DNA from: Pelodera strongyloides
Taxonomy: Eukaryota > Nematoda > Chromadorea > Rhabditida > Rhabditidae
Direction of reading: 5' to 3'
DNA: 64,000 bases
Assembly (NCBI GenBank): GCA_036852015.1
Contig: JAANDG010000571.1
Coordinates: 1 to 64,000 of the forward strand
This document shows, one piece after another, positions 23,501 through 34,363 of this stretch (position 1 is the first letter of the stretch; every line of letters starts with the position of its first letter). The translations under genes were made by a program, and so were the position numbers. The notes below the pieces were generated by a model. That model saw only the letters and a program-made list of their open reading frames with translations, did not search any database and was not told the origin of the DNA.

Positions 23501-26454
23501 CTCCGTGACGAGACCAGGAAACTGGACGTCGAACGCACGATAGCCGTGTCCTCAACTCTGTCCAACACTACGATTTCCTCCGCAATTACGAAAACCGCGA
23601 ACTAGTACACCTGAATTGTAAACGGTTAAATATGGAAAGCAAGTAGCCAATGGCAAACAAGCAGCCTCCCTCAACTCAAAAACAACCGCTTAGCGAAAAT
23701 GGCGCTGGAGTCGCACCCTCGAACTTTGCCCTAAGGGTCAACTTCGCTATGCAACACACCAAATCGTACCCACCTTCGAGTACGGGAACGAACACTCGAC
23801 CACTCCGTTGTTATTACATGCACGACCATGGCATGGGCTTTTCCGTGCTTGTACCACAGAGCCACGTACATGTTCTGCTGACCGGGAACTGAAATTCAGA
23901 CAATATATGACTATAAAGGAGGCGCACAACAGATCAAGATCATGACCAGATCTGGATCATATGAGGTGCAGATCAGACGCAGATCAGGCCTAGGTCACGT
24001 TCAGATCAGATCCAAATGCATGCTCGATGCATACAAGACCTTTCCTTATGAAAACTGCGACTCACTTCTGACGGGTGCATCGGGGAACGACGATCCGATC
24101 GGCTGGAAGGCCCAGGTATCTTCCTTCGGAGCAGGCATTGATTCTTGCTAACTAATGAGCCTCCCTTCCCCAACGCCCATATTTATACCCTAGAAGAGTA
24201 TGCTAATTTGTCTAGATTTGTGGCGGAGTTACCAATTAGACAAAACATATTAAAATTTTAGCTGAATTTTAGCTGAATTTGGTGATGATCTACGTTTCAA
24301 AGAAAACCCTAAAAGGCAAATGATAAGTAGATAGGGTTCTTTGTTGGAAAGGTTGAACGAATGCATTCGCTTCAAAATTGGCATAGTTGAATAAAAAAAT
24401 AACCTTTGAGACGAATAAATGACGGCGGTATTTGGTTGCCTGTTTGGTGACAACGATCTAAAAGGAGGAAAATGTTTACTTCTAGAGAAGAGTTGGATTT
24501 CAAAAAAATACTTTGAGTACCACATTTCGTAATTTTCATGTCACTTGTTATCACAGCCAAATTCAAGTTGTACATTCTAGGGCATTGCGGTCGTCTGCTT
24601 GTTAGGTAAACCATAAAGGTTACTTTCTTTTCATCATTTCATTGTGTTGCACACCCTGTGGTGTTATTTAAACCTCACTTTAAACCTAAACCAGTAAATA
24701 ACCTCACTTCAACTTTTTTCAGAGAAACTCTTCTGAAAATTGGAAGTACATCCGATGTCACGGTTCATAAAGGTGTTTATGTGATGATCTCGGGCCCACA
24801 ATATGAATCGACGGCCGAGATTAATTATTTGCGAACGATTGGCGCTGATGCAGTTGGTTAGTTTTCTTCTTTTCAAACCCTAACACATATTTTAGATGTA
24901 ACACCTAAGATTTCGTTTGTCTCAACATCCCGTGCTCGATTTCCGCCCCAAGCGGTCAAACCAAATGTGTAACTCTGGATGGGGTAAATAAGCCTTGCCG
25001 GTCACCGGGGGGCTTAAAGTTGACCATGCGGTATTGCTCTACAATACTCACTACAAGGTAAAACTCCGCCGCATCGCCGCGCACAAAAACAAAGTCTGCA
25101 ACAGGGGCGCGGCGCACCACCTTCAGGGTGCGCGGCGTGGGCTTCAGGGGTGCGCTAACACCATATGGCATGGCGCACCCGTGGCGCACCACTGGCGCAC
25201 ATGCCGCGCCTTCCCTGAATGGTGCGCCGCTTTTTCGTCGCTCTCCAAATGAAGTAGAACGCCTGTGGCAAACCTGTAACGCACCCTAGTGCCCCCTATT
25301 TTGTGCGCGGCGATGGCGCGGAGTTTCGATTCGGCGATGATATCGGGCTTGTGTTTTATGTCTTCCGTCTTTCGTGTTATTTGAATAAGTAATAATTTAG
25401 GAATGTCCGTGTCGCACGAGGCACTGGTCGCCTATCAAACAAATATGCGGGTACTCGGATTGAGTCTTATTACGAATGAGTAAGTCTTGAACTCAAATAA
25501 TAGAACATTTAACTTTTATTGACTTCTGGATATTTAAAATTACCGCAACAACTTTTAGGCCCTGAGTAAATCATACACTCACATCATTTCCTTATAGAAA
25601 AACGCTTGCCTTGAGAGCATTTAACCTTTTTGGGGTGTCCCTGGGTCCCTAAGGAAGGCCCTAATTTCGCTTTTTCTTCTATGACCAAAGAGCAAAGAAA
25701 ATTTGGATGCTTAGTTTCACCGAAAAAGCGCATTCTTTTTGGTGTGGCACTTCCCTGTTGCAGGCAATTGTTCCGCACCTTTACAAACCACAATGTTGCG
25801 CTGCATAAACGGAAATCCGGAGCTTTGCGGAATTCGCCCATAGATTAAACACGTGATTTCCAAGGGCAATTAGCATAATTGCACTAGGGTAATAAATGGC
25901 CTTAGCGAACAAAATGTTTAGAAGTTGGCACTAGCAAAGAAGTCTATTATGCAAGTCCCTACTTAGCTTCCGGCCATTTAAAATGACCATATAAAAGGGA
26001 ATCCTAGCGCGTGAAACATGCAATTCTCCACACTTTTTGAAATATTTTCACTTGGTCGCTTCTTGCTACAGTAGTCACATTTTCAACTCAAATTATGGTG
26101 CCTTGTCTGTACATTTTTCGAATATTGTAAATATATATTAGTGTAGAGTGTAGAGTACCAGATCAATTGCCGTTGTGCTGCACACAGCGTGAACAACTGA
26201 ACTTTGCAAAGAGTATGTTATATTGCACCCTGGATTACGGTAGCTGTAATTAGCATTCCGTAATCGTAATTAGCACACAATAATTTGGCGGTACGGTGGC
26301 TACAATTAGCCTAATATTCCTTTTCTGTAGTTTGCACGACAAATCGAAATGTGGAGCGAATCTCAAGTCGGAAGACGTGCTAGAAGCAGCAGATGAGGCT
26401 GCAACAAGGGCCAGGACACTTATTCTCGGACTCATTGAAAAAGTCGATTTGTGA
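20515..26454 (+). CDS. pnp-1: Purine nucleoside phosphorylase, 287 aa
   Basis: Phosphorolytic enzyme of purine salvage, splitting (deoxy)inosine and guanosine into base and (deoxy)ribose-1-phosphate in the cytosol. Exons: 20515-20528, 20961-21040, 21263-21361, 21727-21833, 22383-22496, 22868-22980, 24723-24856, 25401-25479 and 26331-26454, summing to 864 bases. Visible motifs: phosphate-loop GIICGSGFG (about residues 31-39), QGRIHPYEHF with the phosphate-binding His, LVATNAVGAVN, DHIFLPGM, ISGPQYES with the base-binding Glu, ADAVGMSVSHE, and SLITN with the base-contacting Asn. Length matches trimeric PNPs (about 285-290). The first exon codes only MHNF plus two bases before a GTGAGT donor; it follows a GTTTCAG site, likely a spliced-leader acceptor. 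Intron 3 carries a tandem duplication, intron 6 a pseudogene fragment and intron 7 a GC-rich foldback. AATAAA lies at about 26566. The symbol is by analogy with the C. elegans gene. Confidence 0.93.
21374..21585 (+). repeat. Tandem duplication of about 105 bp in PNP intron 3
   Basis: The segment from GTTGGGTATCTTGCTATGG to ACAAAACAGCTGAAGCTAT occurs twice in direct orientation with only a few differences, indicating a recent local duplication. Confidence 0.9.
23700..24240 (-). pseudogene. Fragment of the DM9-like gene, inverted, in PNP intron 6
   Basis: Read on the minus strand, this stretch matches the 5' end of the gene at 30643-33803. It includes upstream sequence, exon 1 (start [15 protein letters not shown]), intron 1, exon 2 (LWYKHGK...[14 protein letters not shown]) and about 75 bases of intron 2. 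Exon 1 differs by only one visible base, but exon 2 carries a net two-base insertion after the GGAAAA run, which shifts the frame. The remaining exons are absent. It is therefore a recent, non-functional duplicate. The original lies about 7 kb downstream in opposite orientation. Confidence 0.88.
25060..25325. repeat. GC-rich GGCGCAC-type foldback in PNP intron 7
   Basis: Dense GTGCGC/GCGCAC words in both orientations inside an otherwise AT-rich intron, giving extensive self-complementarity. Similar composition occurs at about 1860-2010, 2565-2690 and 47540-47640. Confidence 0.6.
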
Positions 26455-26746
26455 TTTGATAAACGTCGAAGAATTAGCCTAAGCCTAACTCATATGGACC
26501 AGATAAATTTATAAGTAAATGTCTTCATAAGATAAGGCTGAGTACGTCACGTAGAAGTTAGATCCTAATAAAATCACTTATTCTTTGTTTATACGGCATG
26601 GTAGGCGCATTTTACATTTTATGTTATATGTGTTAGGAACAATTTCATTATGCATTGTGTCGCAATAAACATATCGTGATGTGAAGCACTGATTGGTTTT
26701 TTTTTGGCTTGTTTGTTATCTTGCACGTTTGTAATTGGTTGATTTT

Positions 26747-26926
26747 TTAAAGCGAAATACCGGCCGGTTTTTGAAACACATCGAGTATAGCAGCATTCGT
26801 CTGCAGCTTATGCAAATGAGCATAAAATTAGAATACAAAATCGAGCTAAATTCGAGTAAATTAGCCTAAATACGCAAGAATTCAGATGTCCACGATGTTT
26901 CAAGAACTACCAGTATTTCGCTTTAA
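26747..26926. mobile_element. Family A TTAA MITE
   Basis: Complete copy: left end TTAAAGCGAAATACCGGCCGG, right end CAGTATTTCGCTTTAA, TTAA at both borders. Confidence 0.9.
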
Positions 26927-27180
26927 TCTAATATACCTAACAATAAGTAACCTTTTAAAATACTGAAATGACAAAATATTGTTTGTCCGAGGAATGCATC
27001 AAACATCGAAGAACAACTTTGTAAAACAAAATGTGCAAGAAAAGAACAATATTTGTTCTTACTTACGTCAGTAACGAGTGCATGCACACAGTTTATCTAT
27101 TTGTATGAATTGCGTCTTCGCACATGCTGATCCTTGAAAGTCTAAAACGACTACCGTAGTAGAAATAATTTTTTGTTCTG

Positions 27181-27581
27181 TTAAAGGAGGAGGCTCACGA
27201 GAATGAAGTGCTCAAATGGTTTCCTTTTATCGAAAGATGATGGCATTAGATTCCGAAAGACATGCTTTACAAAGCCAAAGCTTTTAACTGGAAGGAATAA
27301 ATCAATATAAAACTATGAATTCTATAAAAATTTTGGATCGTAGTAAATAGTTGATTTCCATAGTGGGCATGCAAATTTTCTGCTGGCTTGCAAAATGACT
27401 TGTAAATTTGCATGCCCACTACGATCCAAAATCTTTATATAATTCATAGTTTTATATTGATTTACTCCTTCCAGTTAAAAGCTTTTGCTTTGTAAAGCAT
27501 GTCTTTTGGAATCTAATACCATCGTCTGTCGATAAAAGGAAACTATTTGAGCATTTCATTCTCGTGAGCCTCCTCCTTTAA
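27181..27581. mobile_element. Family E palindromic TTAA element, 401 bp
   Basis: Starts TTAAAGGAGGAGGCTCACGAG and ends CGTGAGCCTCCTCCTTTAA. The arms are complementary almost to the centre (GGGCATGCAAATTT near 27366 pairs with AAATTTGCATGCCC near 27408). Its right TTAA is also the left TTAA of the family A copy that follows. Confidence 0.9.
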
Positions 27582-27738
27582 AGCGAAATTCCGGCCGGTT
27601 CTTGAAATGCATCGTGGACAACTGAATTCTTACGTATTCATACTAATTTACTCGAATTTATTTTTTATTCTAATTTATGTTCATTTGCATAAACTGCATA
27701 AGAATGTGTTTCAAAAACAGGCCGATATTTCGCTTTAA
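27578..27738. mobile_element. Family A TTAA MITE
   Basis: Left end TTAAAGCGAAATTCCGGCCGG, right end AGGCCGATATTTCGCTTTAA. Abuts the family E element. Confidence 0.88.
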
Positions 27739-27837
27739 TGATTACAGATTTCGTTAGCAAACTATTGTTATACAGTCTTACGCATTGAGAAGTTTGTAAA
27801 GTTAGCTACACTAATCAGCTCAAGCTAAACAAACTTT

Positions 27838-27972
27838 TTTGAGGTAATGTACACTCACATTAATTTGTTCAATATAATAAAAAAAACCATGGCCATTCAA
27901 TTGTTGCTTGTCAACCTTTCATCGTATTGATGCACACATTTTATGTGTCAATAAATAGTTAATGTTTATTTA
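27838..27972 (+). repeat. Dispersed direct repeat, copy 1
   Basis: Runs from TTTTTTGAGGTAATGTAC to about TGTGTCAATAAATAGTTAAT, including ACCATGGCCATTCAATTG. Copy 2 is at 37163-37290, at similar distance upstream of another gene. Confidence 0.85.
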
Positions 27973-28324
27973 ATGGATAAAGTGAGATGTGAAAATCTCT
28001 AGTTTATTTCTAGTTTGACGTTTGATTGATATCTTTCAAAAAAGAACAGAAAATGATCCATTAAACCATTGGTTCATTGTTACACTTTAGGTTGCAAGCT
28101 TTGGTTCAAGTTGAAAAAGCTAGCTCTCATGAGAGAGCAGAAAGAACACCACAACATTTCAACAATTTATCTCTTTTCACTTTTATTTTGATCAATTATA
28201 AATGTTTGTCAATGAATTTTCGGAGTTGTCAATTGTTATTTAGTAATTAATCAATTTCAAATCTAATTCGCTAATTTGTTTAATTCACAGGATCTGATTA
28301 GTTCAAAAATAAATTCGAAACAAG

Positions 28325-29838
28325 ATGCCAGTCACCAACGAACGTATGTTTATTTTTAAGTAGTGGCATTGCCCAGAAAATCGTTTAACTTGAATGAATG
28401 TCTTGACAAGTACTCCTATTCCAACCTCGCAGTGTCCATGTGTTAACATTAGCGATGGGAAAATCCAGCATCATTTAGTCCCAGTAACAAGCAGTCACCC
28501 AAAACATGTTTTGATGTTACAGAAAATAACGTTCGTCAATTATGGCCAATAAAAATTACAATATGATATGTTTAAAGTTTAGAAGCCGCCGCCACATTGG
28601 CACCTTTTGTAAAGGATTACGAGAACAAGCTGAACAATGCCGAATTTGAGGTTTATTTTATATTTATATTTTTTACTTTTATTTTTATTTAATATTTCAT
28701 ATATTAGTTCTCACCCGGCATAGGTAGAAAAATGACAATACTAAAATTTTCATATTACTGTAATATACAATTTGTACTGTTTTTCTGCCAAGCAGTAATG
28801 CCCAAGTATTCCAGTCTCTCATGGCTTTCTATCACCCAAATGCAGTACTGATCGAGACTGGCAAGAGCTGTCTTTGGGGACCAAAAGGTATGTTTTTTTA
28901 TAGTTTGGGAAGTTGGCCCTCCAGTTGGGCACCTGGGGCACTATTTTTATATAAAAAATAAAAATGTTGCATCCAAAAATGATGATATGATTCTGCATGG
29001 AATTGAGTAGGTAAGCAGGTAAGCTCATCTGAACGAAATCATACGAATAACAGAATAACCGTACAATGCATATGCATCAGTTCTCATTTAGCTGGGCTAT
29101 GAAGCTGAACCATAGGTTATGACTGAATGTACCATACCTGGCCCCATATATTGTTCTCTTTTTCAGACATTGGAGAGTCACTGGCGCAAATGTCGACCGA
29201 ATTTGGCAAAACTACAATGACAGTAAGTGAATTCAATGCGTAATCATGAAAAAGAAATTTTACATTGCAAAAGTCAACAAAAATTATAATCTCTACATTC
29301 AGTTGTCGAAGCAGAAATACTCGGGAACCGGTGAGTATCTGATCCTCGATTCTGACTTCTGCTTCCACACCGAAAAGGCCGGAGATATGTTCGGACACTA
29401 CACTCAGGTATACATAGATTTCTACGCCGTATATGAAAGTCATTAAAAGCTCATGGAGATCACTTCGTGTTTAACAATAATCTAAAAAGGCCGTCTCATC
29501 CAAAGGTCGAAAGTGTACGTTAAAATTAGGTCAGCATCAGCACGACTAAAGTCAGAATTGTTCTAGTTTAGAATGTTTCTAAGGGAGTTATAGTCCATCA
29601 TAGTACAGCTGCGCACCCGGCTTTATGGATGCTTAGGAGCCGTACTATCTCGCAATTAGAGAGCAGAGAGCTTGAGCTCCGCTACTGGCCGTGAACATTG
29701 TTACCGTTACCGTAGACCTTACCACAGCTGTTCACATCTTACCGCTAATCAATTAATCAATTACGCACATATTTTCAGATCTGGAAAGAGTACAACGGAA
29801 AGTACGTCATCTACCACGACGAGTACTCCTTGAACTAA
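28325..29838 (+). CDS. Small SnoaL/DUF4440-like protein, 126 aa
   Basis: A small protein of the NTF2-like fold (SnoaL/DUF4440 type), a family expanded in nematodes with mostly unknown roles. Exons: 28325-28343, 28583-28650, 28815-28887, 29167-29222, 29303-29407 and 29779-29838; sum 381 bases, phases consistent. Recognisable features: MAFYHPNAVLIETGK (the typical YHPDAV-like entry strand), an amphipathic helix GESLAQMSTEFGKTTMT, the strand segment GEYLILDSDFCFHTEK, and the C-terminal FGHYTQIWKEYNGKYVIYHD strand pair. No signal peptide or membrane segment. Exon 3 is taken from the TTCCAG acceptor because only this keeps phase. AATAAA lies at about 30205. A family B MITE begins 13 bases after the stop. 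Confidence 0.82.
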
Positions 29839-29850
29839 GCAATTTACATA

Positions 29851-30021
29851 TTAAAGCGAAATGCTAGCCTCTTTGGAAAATTTGCATATGATAATCAAAT
29901 CCTATGTATCCTATGCTAATTTTGCACGATTGCCGTAGACGATCGTACAAAATTAGCATAGGATGCATATGATTTGCTTATCATATGAAAATTTTCCAAA
30001 GGGGCTAGCATTTCGCTTTAA
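29851..30021. mobile_element. Family B TTAA MITE, 171 bp
   Basis: TTAAAGCGAAATGCTAGCC at the left and GGGGCTAGCATTTCGCTTTAA at the right; near-perfect hairpin in the 3' UTR of the SnoaL-like gene. Confidence 0.9.
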
Positions 30022-30642
30022 AAAAGTGTATACATATAATAACTGTAGTTTATACCATATAGTTTGCATAGTACTAGAAAATTAGATTTCGTGAATACTA
30101 CATAAAGAAAACTGAGTGCTGAGATACCTTCTTTTCTGTGACGTTCTACTTACTAGATTTTGTGTGGTTAAAGAGAATAACAAGATGTATCTAAATTGAA
30201 AGTGAATAAATATATTTTAAAAACTAGAGCGCACTGTAATAACAATAACAATAACAATAAAAAACTTAAATTGTACATAGTACAACGAGAGTAATCATAT
30301 ACCGAAAAGTCGAGTGGTTAATTTTCACAGTTATTTTGTTCTAGTTTTCACTACCAACAAACATTTGACTCAATTGCATTGGTTTTGTCGATTTGTGCTG
30401 TGTATTTTTTTTCGGTCAAAAACTAACGTTGAAGCAAATCGTATTATTCAACGGTTCTTTGTGTTTGTTTAGAAACGTAAACCACAGTTAATGGGAGATT
30501 CAAAAATTAGAATATTTGAAACGTAGGTCGTCTATTTGGTAGCAAGTCTAGAACTCCGCCCTAATCTAGACAAATTTGCATACAATCCTTGGGGACAAAT
30601 ACGGGCGTTGGGGGAGTGAGTCTCATTAGTTAGCAAGAATCA
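30022..30642. other. Intergenic region
   Basis: Contains the probable 3' end signal of the SnoaL-like gene, a short AACAAT repeat at about 30236-30260, and the promoter-side sequence duplicated at 24165-24240. No gene seen. Confidence 0.6.
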
Positions 30643-33600
30643 ATGCCTGCTCCGAAGGAAGATACCTGGGCCTTCCAGCCGATCGGATCGCCGTTCCCCG
30701 ATGCACCCGTCAGAAGTAAGTCACAGTTTTCATTAGGAAAGGTCTAGTATGCATCGAGCATGCATCTGGATCTGTCTGGAGGTAATCTGGCTCTGATCTG
30801 CACCTCATATGGGTCCAGATCTGGTCCTGATCTTGATCTGTTCTGCGCCTCTTTTACAGTCATATAATTTTCTGAATTTCAGTTCCCGGTCAGCAGAACA
30901 TGTACGTGGCTCTGTGGTACAAACACGGAAAACCATGTCATGGTCGTGCTTGGAATAACAACGGAGTGGTCGAGTGTTCGTTCCCGTACTCGAAGGTGGG
31001 TGCGACATGGTGTACTGGATAGCGAACTGGGACCATAGGCAAGAGTCGAGGGTTCGACTCCGTTCCTGTTCAGTGATTTGTTGACCGTCTTCATCGCTTG
31101 CGCATTTAAAACATACCTTAAGGTGGAACTGACCGGAAAGCGTGACCTCGGTGGGCAAATTCAAATCTTAACTTACGTTGGTGACTTCAACTCTCTTGGA
31201 TATTGGTGGGTGATAATGTGTGCGAGTTAAATTCCTTTCCAGCTGGTGCAGAGCAATACAATAGCGTGTGCGCCACGAGTTCGCCTCAGTTGACCCCGCG
31301 CACACGTAATTCGCCGCCCAGATGTTGCGATCTCTCTTTTTCTGTTTGACGCTCACTTTGTATGTACTTACGTATTGCATTATGGAAGTATCGATCAGGT
31401 TCCGTAAACCGTAAGGGTCCAGTACATGATCTTTGTCAAACAAAAGTACAAATATTTCAGGTACGAATGGCTTCCATTGAAGACAATTGATAACAAACCC
31501 CCTCATCTGGAACTTGTGAGATGTGGACAGTCGTGTCCTCTGCTCATTAAAAGCAAGAAGGTTCGTTAATTGCTTCCATAGATTCCGTATCCAGTGGCCC
31601 AGTATCTTTCACCTAACATTTCTCTACCTTACTCATACATTTCTAATTTTTAGGGTGATACGCTCCTCGGTTATATGGACATGGGCACTGAGATCGCCAT
31701 GTGCTCCTACGATGGAAAATCGGAATCGATCCAGGGCCCGCCTGTAAGTGTATAATTTCGGCCTTATTGCTCTCCCGCCTATTCTCATGCTAATGAGGCG
31801 CAAATATACTTCTTGTAAAAAAATACTGACGTTTTATTGTAATGATTCACGTCACGCTCGAAATTCAGCACAAGAAACAATGATAGTATTTAACTCCTGT
31901 TTCGGAAACGCGAAACATGAACCAGACCATTCAGCAGCTCTTTCTAGTTTCCAGCAGAGAGGTTCAGCGTATTCTGTGAAATTGAACATCAACCTTTCAG
32001 GCCAAGGAGTGCCTGGCCATCTTCCGCAACCTGAAGCCTCCTCCGACTGGAGTCAAGGTCTATGACGACATCTGGATCGATATCAAGTACAGAGATCCGT
32101 TCCCCAAGGTGAGGTAGTAATCCACAATTTTATGCCAGCGTACCAGCTGCGTACCAGTGGCTTTCATACCAGCGTACCGGCTGCGTACCAGTGCCCTAAG
32201 TACAAGTACCGTAAACTGTCTTTTAGATGGCTATCCGTGCCGACGACCGTGCCCTCAAGATGGAGGACGGATCCACGCACACTCAGTATGTGGCCCTGTG
32301 GTACAAGCATGGACAACCGCTCTTTGGACGAGCCTATCCCGACAGCGGAGATAAGGTTTGTAATCCTTCAATATTGTCAATATAATCAGTGCTTATGCTA
32401 AATGCTACATTGTCAGTAGTAATTGTCAGTACTGCAATATTCAGTGACAATGACACACAGTATTGTCGGTTCTCAGTATTAACGTAACAGTATGGGGCAG
32501 TATGAGCAAGGCTAGAGTACCATTTTTTTGTCTTGATTTAGAGTACCATCAAGTTTGCTTTAAGCTTTTTATGTAAATAAATACCTTTCAGGTGTTGGCC
32601 AACTTTGGTTGGGACAAGCAGGAGAATGCAGGCGCTGAGATCGGATCTTTGCAGGTATTATTACTATGCATTATGTAAATTGTTATAGTGAGCGAGACAG
32701 AAAGCAGCGGTGAAAGAAGATGCAAAAAATGTTGTTAATATATTTCTCCTACTTTACAGATGATCGTTTTGCCTCCTGCCGAAAACATGGGTATGGAGTA
32801 CAAGTGGGTACCGTACAGCGAGGCTAAGGGGGTTAGTTTCTTTTACGAAGCGGAAGCTTTATTTATGGGAGGACAATGTTCCGCAGAGGTCGCACAGGCG
32901 ACAAATTGCTCTCGGGCCAGGGCCAGGAGGGATTTTTAGGATTGTTTGCGATAAATAAGCGAGATAAACCATGGTACACGTGCCAATAGGTGCAAGCAAA
33001 TAACATACACAATGACCTATCAGAATACTAACCATCACTAACTATCAAGCATCTCAACACTAAGAATACACACCAAACATCTCAACAGGTTGCGGAAAAT
33101 ATGGAAAACAATCCACCGTTTTTCAAGTTGAAAACATCGTGGATGGATCTGAGGCGGTATTCACCAAACGCAGAGAGCCCTACCTGGCCGCCCCTGTGAG
33201 CTAAAGAGTGCGTAGAGAGTGTGAGAGCAGAAGAGATTCAGAGCGCTCGTGAGGGTTCCCAAGGCTCCCTAGGTGTTGGTGAATACGGCATGTTATGGCA
33301 CCTGGAAGGATATGGTTGATTTGCGTGGTTAGTGTTCAATTTGAATTTGAAATTCGTTTCAGAGACAGACCTGGATTCCAGTTCACGTTGGAGATTGTTC
33401 CCCGTGCATTCTGAAGGATGACAAGAAGGAAATCCTAGGAAATATGCACTTTGGCATTGAGAAGGCATCTGCTGGTGGGAAATTGCTTGCCGATTGATTT
33501 ATTGATTTATTGATTTATTGATTTGGATGACCAGATAGATAGATCATAGAAGTTAGCACCTGTAGCATCACACTGTCGTTCGGCTTATGCTAATTGCTCA

Positions 33601-33803
33601 TGAGCTTATTAGTAGATAATAATAATAATAGTAATAATGTAATAGATTGAAGGGGTAATAGATCTAGGTGTGGGAAAATTACACACGTCAAATTCAAATG
33701 TATTCCACGATCATTTTCAGGTTTGAATGGCAAGGAATGGGCTATTCAGGGCCCCGGCGTGGCCTCCCTCCTCATTCTATGCAAGAAGAATCTCGCCAAA
33801 TAA
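30643..33803 (+). CDS. Two-repeat protein with DM9-like units, about 310 aa
   Basis: An intracellular-looking protein (no signal peptide) made of two homologous halves. Exons: 30643-30715, 30883-30995, 31123-31205, 31461-31560, 31654-31743, 32001-32108, 32227-32355, 32592-32654, 32760-32831, 33089-33156 (or 33152), 33365-33474 and 33721-33803. Each half begins with a DM9-like segment ([16 protein letters not shown] in the first, [16 protein letters not shown] in the second), continues to a W-x-P strand (YEWLPL / YKWVPY), and ends in a GYMDMG / GNMHFG block followed by IQGP. I infer a DM9/DUF3421-related fold by eye; function in nematodes is unknown to me. Exon 10 ends inside or beside a transposon (33151-33299) that appears to provide a new GT donor. 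Its partner acceptor must be CAGAG|A to keep frame. A broken copy of exons 1-2 lies at 23700-24240. Confidence 0.8.
33151..33299. mobile_element. Family F element (GAGGC-type ends), 149 bp
   Basis: Left end GAGGCGGTATTCACCAA and right end TTGGTGAATACGGCA form inverted repeats. It shares interior sequence (the AGAGTGCGTAGAGAGTG segment) with the copy at 36311-36453. It sits exactly at the end of exon 10 of the DM9-like gene. Confidence 0.85.
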
Positions 33804-34363
33804 ACGCCATGATTATGATTAAAGAACTAAAAATTAATAAACAAATTGATTTTGACATTGTTCATTTGTGGTTTCCATTTCTTTCTTTTCCATGTTTTCC
33901 ATGACTGTTCCAATTATATTCGATGACTGCATAGACTTGCCATTCTTGTGATTTTGCCACTCAAGAGTACAAGGAAAAAAATAGAACAGTAAATAACTAG
34001 CTGAGCCACTTTCCATTATCTATAATATTTCCCTTGAAACAGGCAAAATGCTGGATACTTGGCGAAAATCTATTGTCACCCCAGTTCCCAAAATCTGTAA
34101 GCCAACAAATCAACCATAGATCGGATAGATTTCTGTGTTAGAATTATGCAAAGTTAGTTTGCTTGGCTCAAATTGTACATTCGAATCACAATTTACATAC
34201 TATGTAAAATAAAACATGTGATTACGAACACAACTTTTGCTTGTCGCACTCATACCTCATAAATCAACTTTTTGGTTCTTGCTCTTGTGATTTGGCCTGG
34301 ACACTAGCCGCTATTTGCCATTTTTCTTATCCTGTGACGGCCATCTACATTTTGTTATTTCAG
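33804..34363. other. Intergenic region
   Basis: AT-rich spacer with an AATAAA at about 33835 for the upstream gene; no gene seen. Confidence 0.6.

Larger units (their letters stand above)
26455..28324. other. Intergenic region with three MITEs
   Basis: No gene seen. Contents are MITEs at 26747-26926, 27181-27581 and 27578-27738, and a 130-bp segment at about 27838-27972 that recurs at 37163-37290. Confidence 0.6.

Noticed and set aside
31015..31075. tRNA gene in an intron of the DM9-like gene
   Set aside because: Good B box (GGTTCGACTCC), but acceptor and T stems do not pair; kept only as a tRNA-like repeat.
30805..31164. 119-codon minus-strand frame
   Set aside because: Antisense shadow of exons 2-3 of the DM9-like gene.
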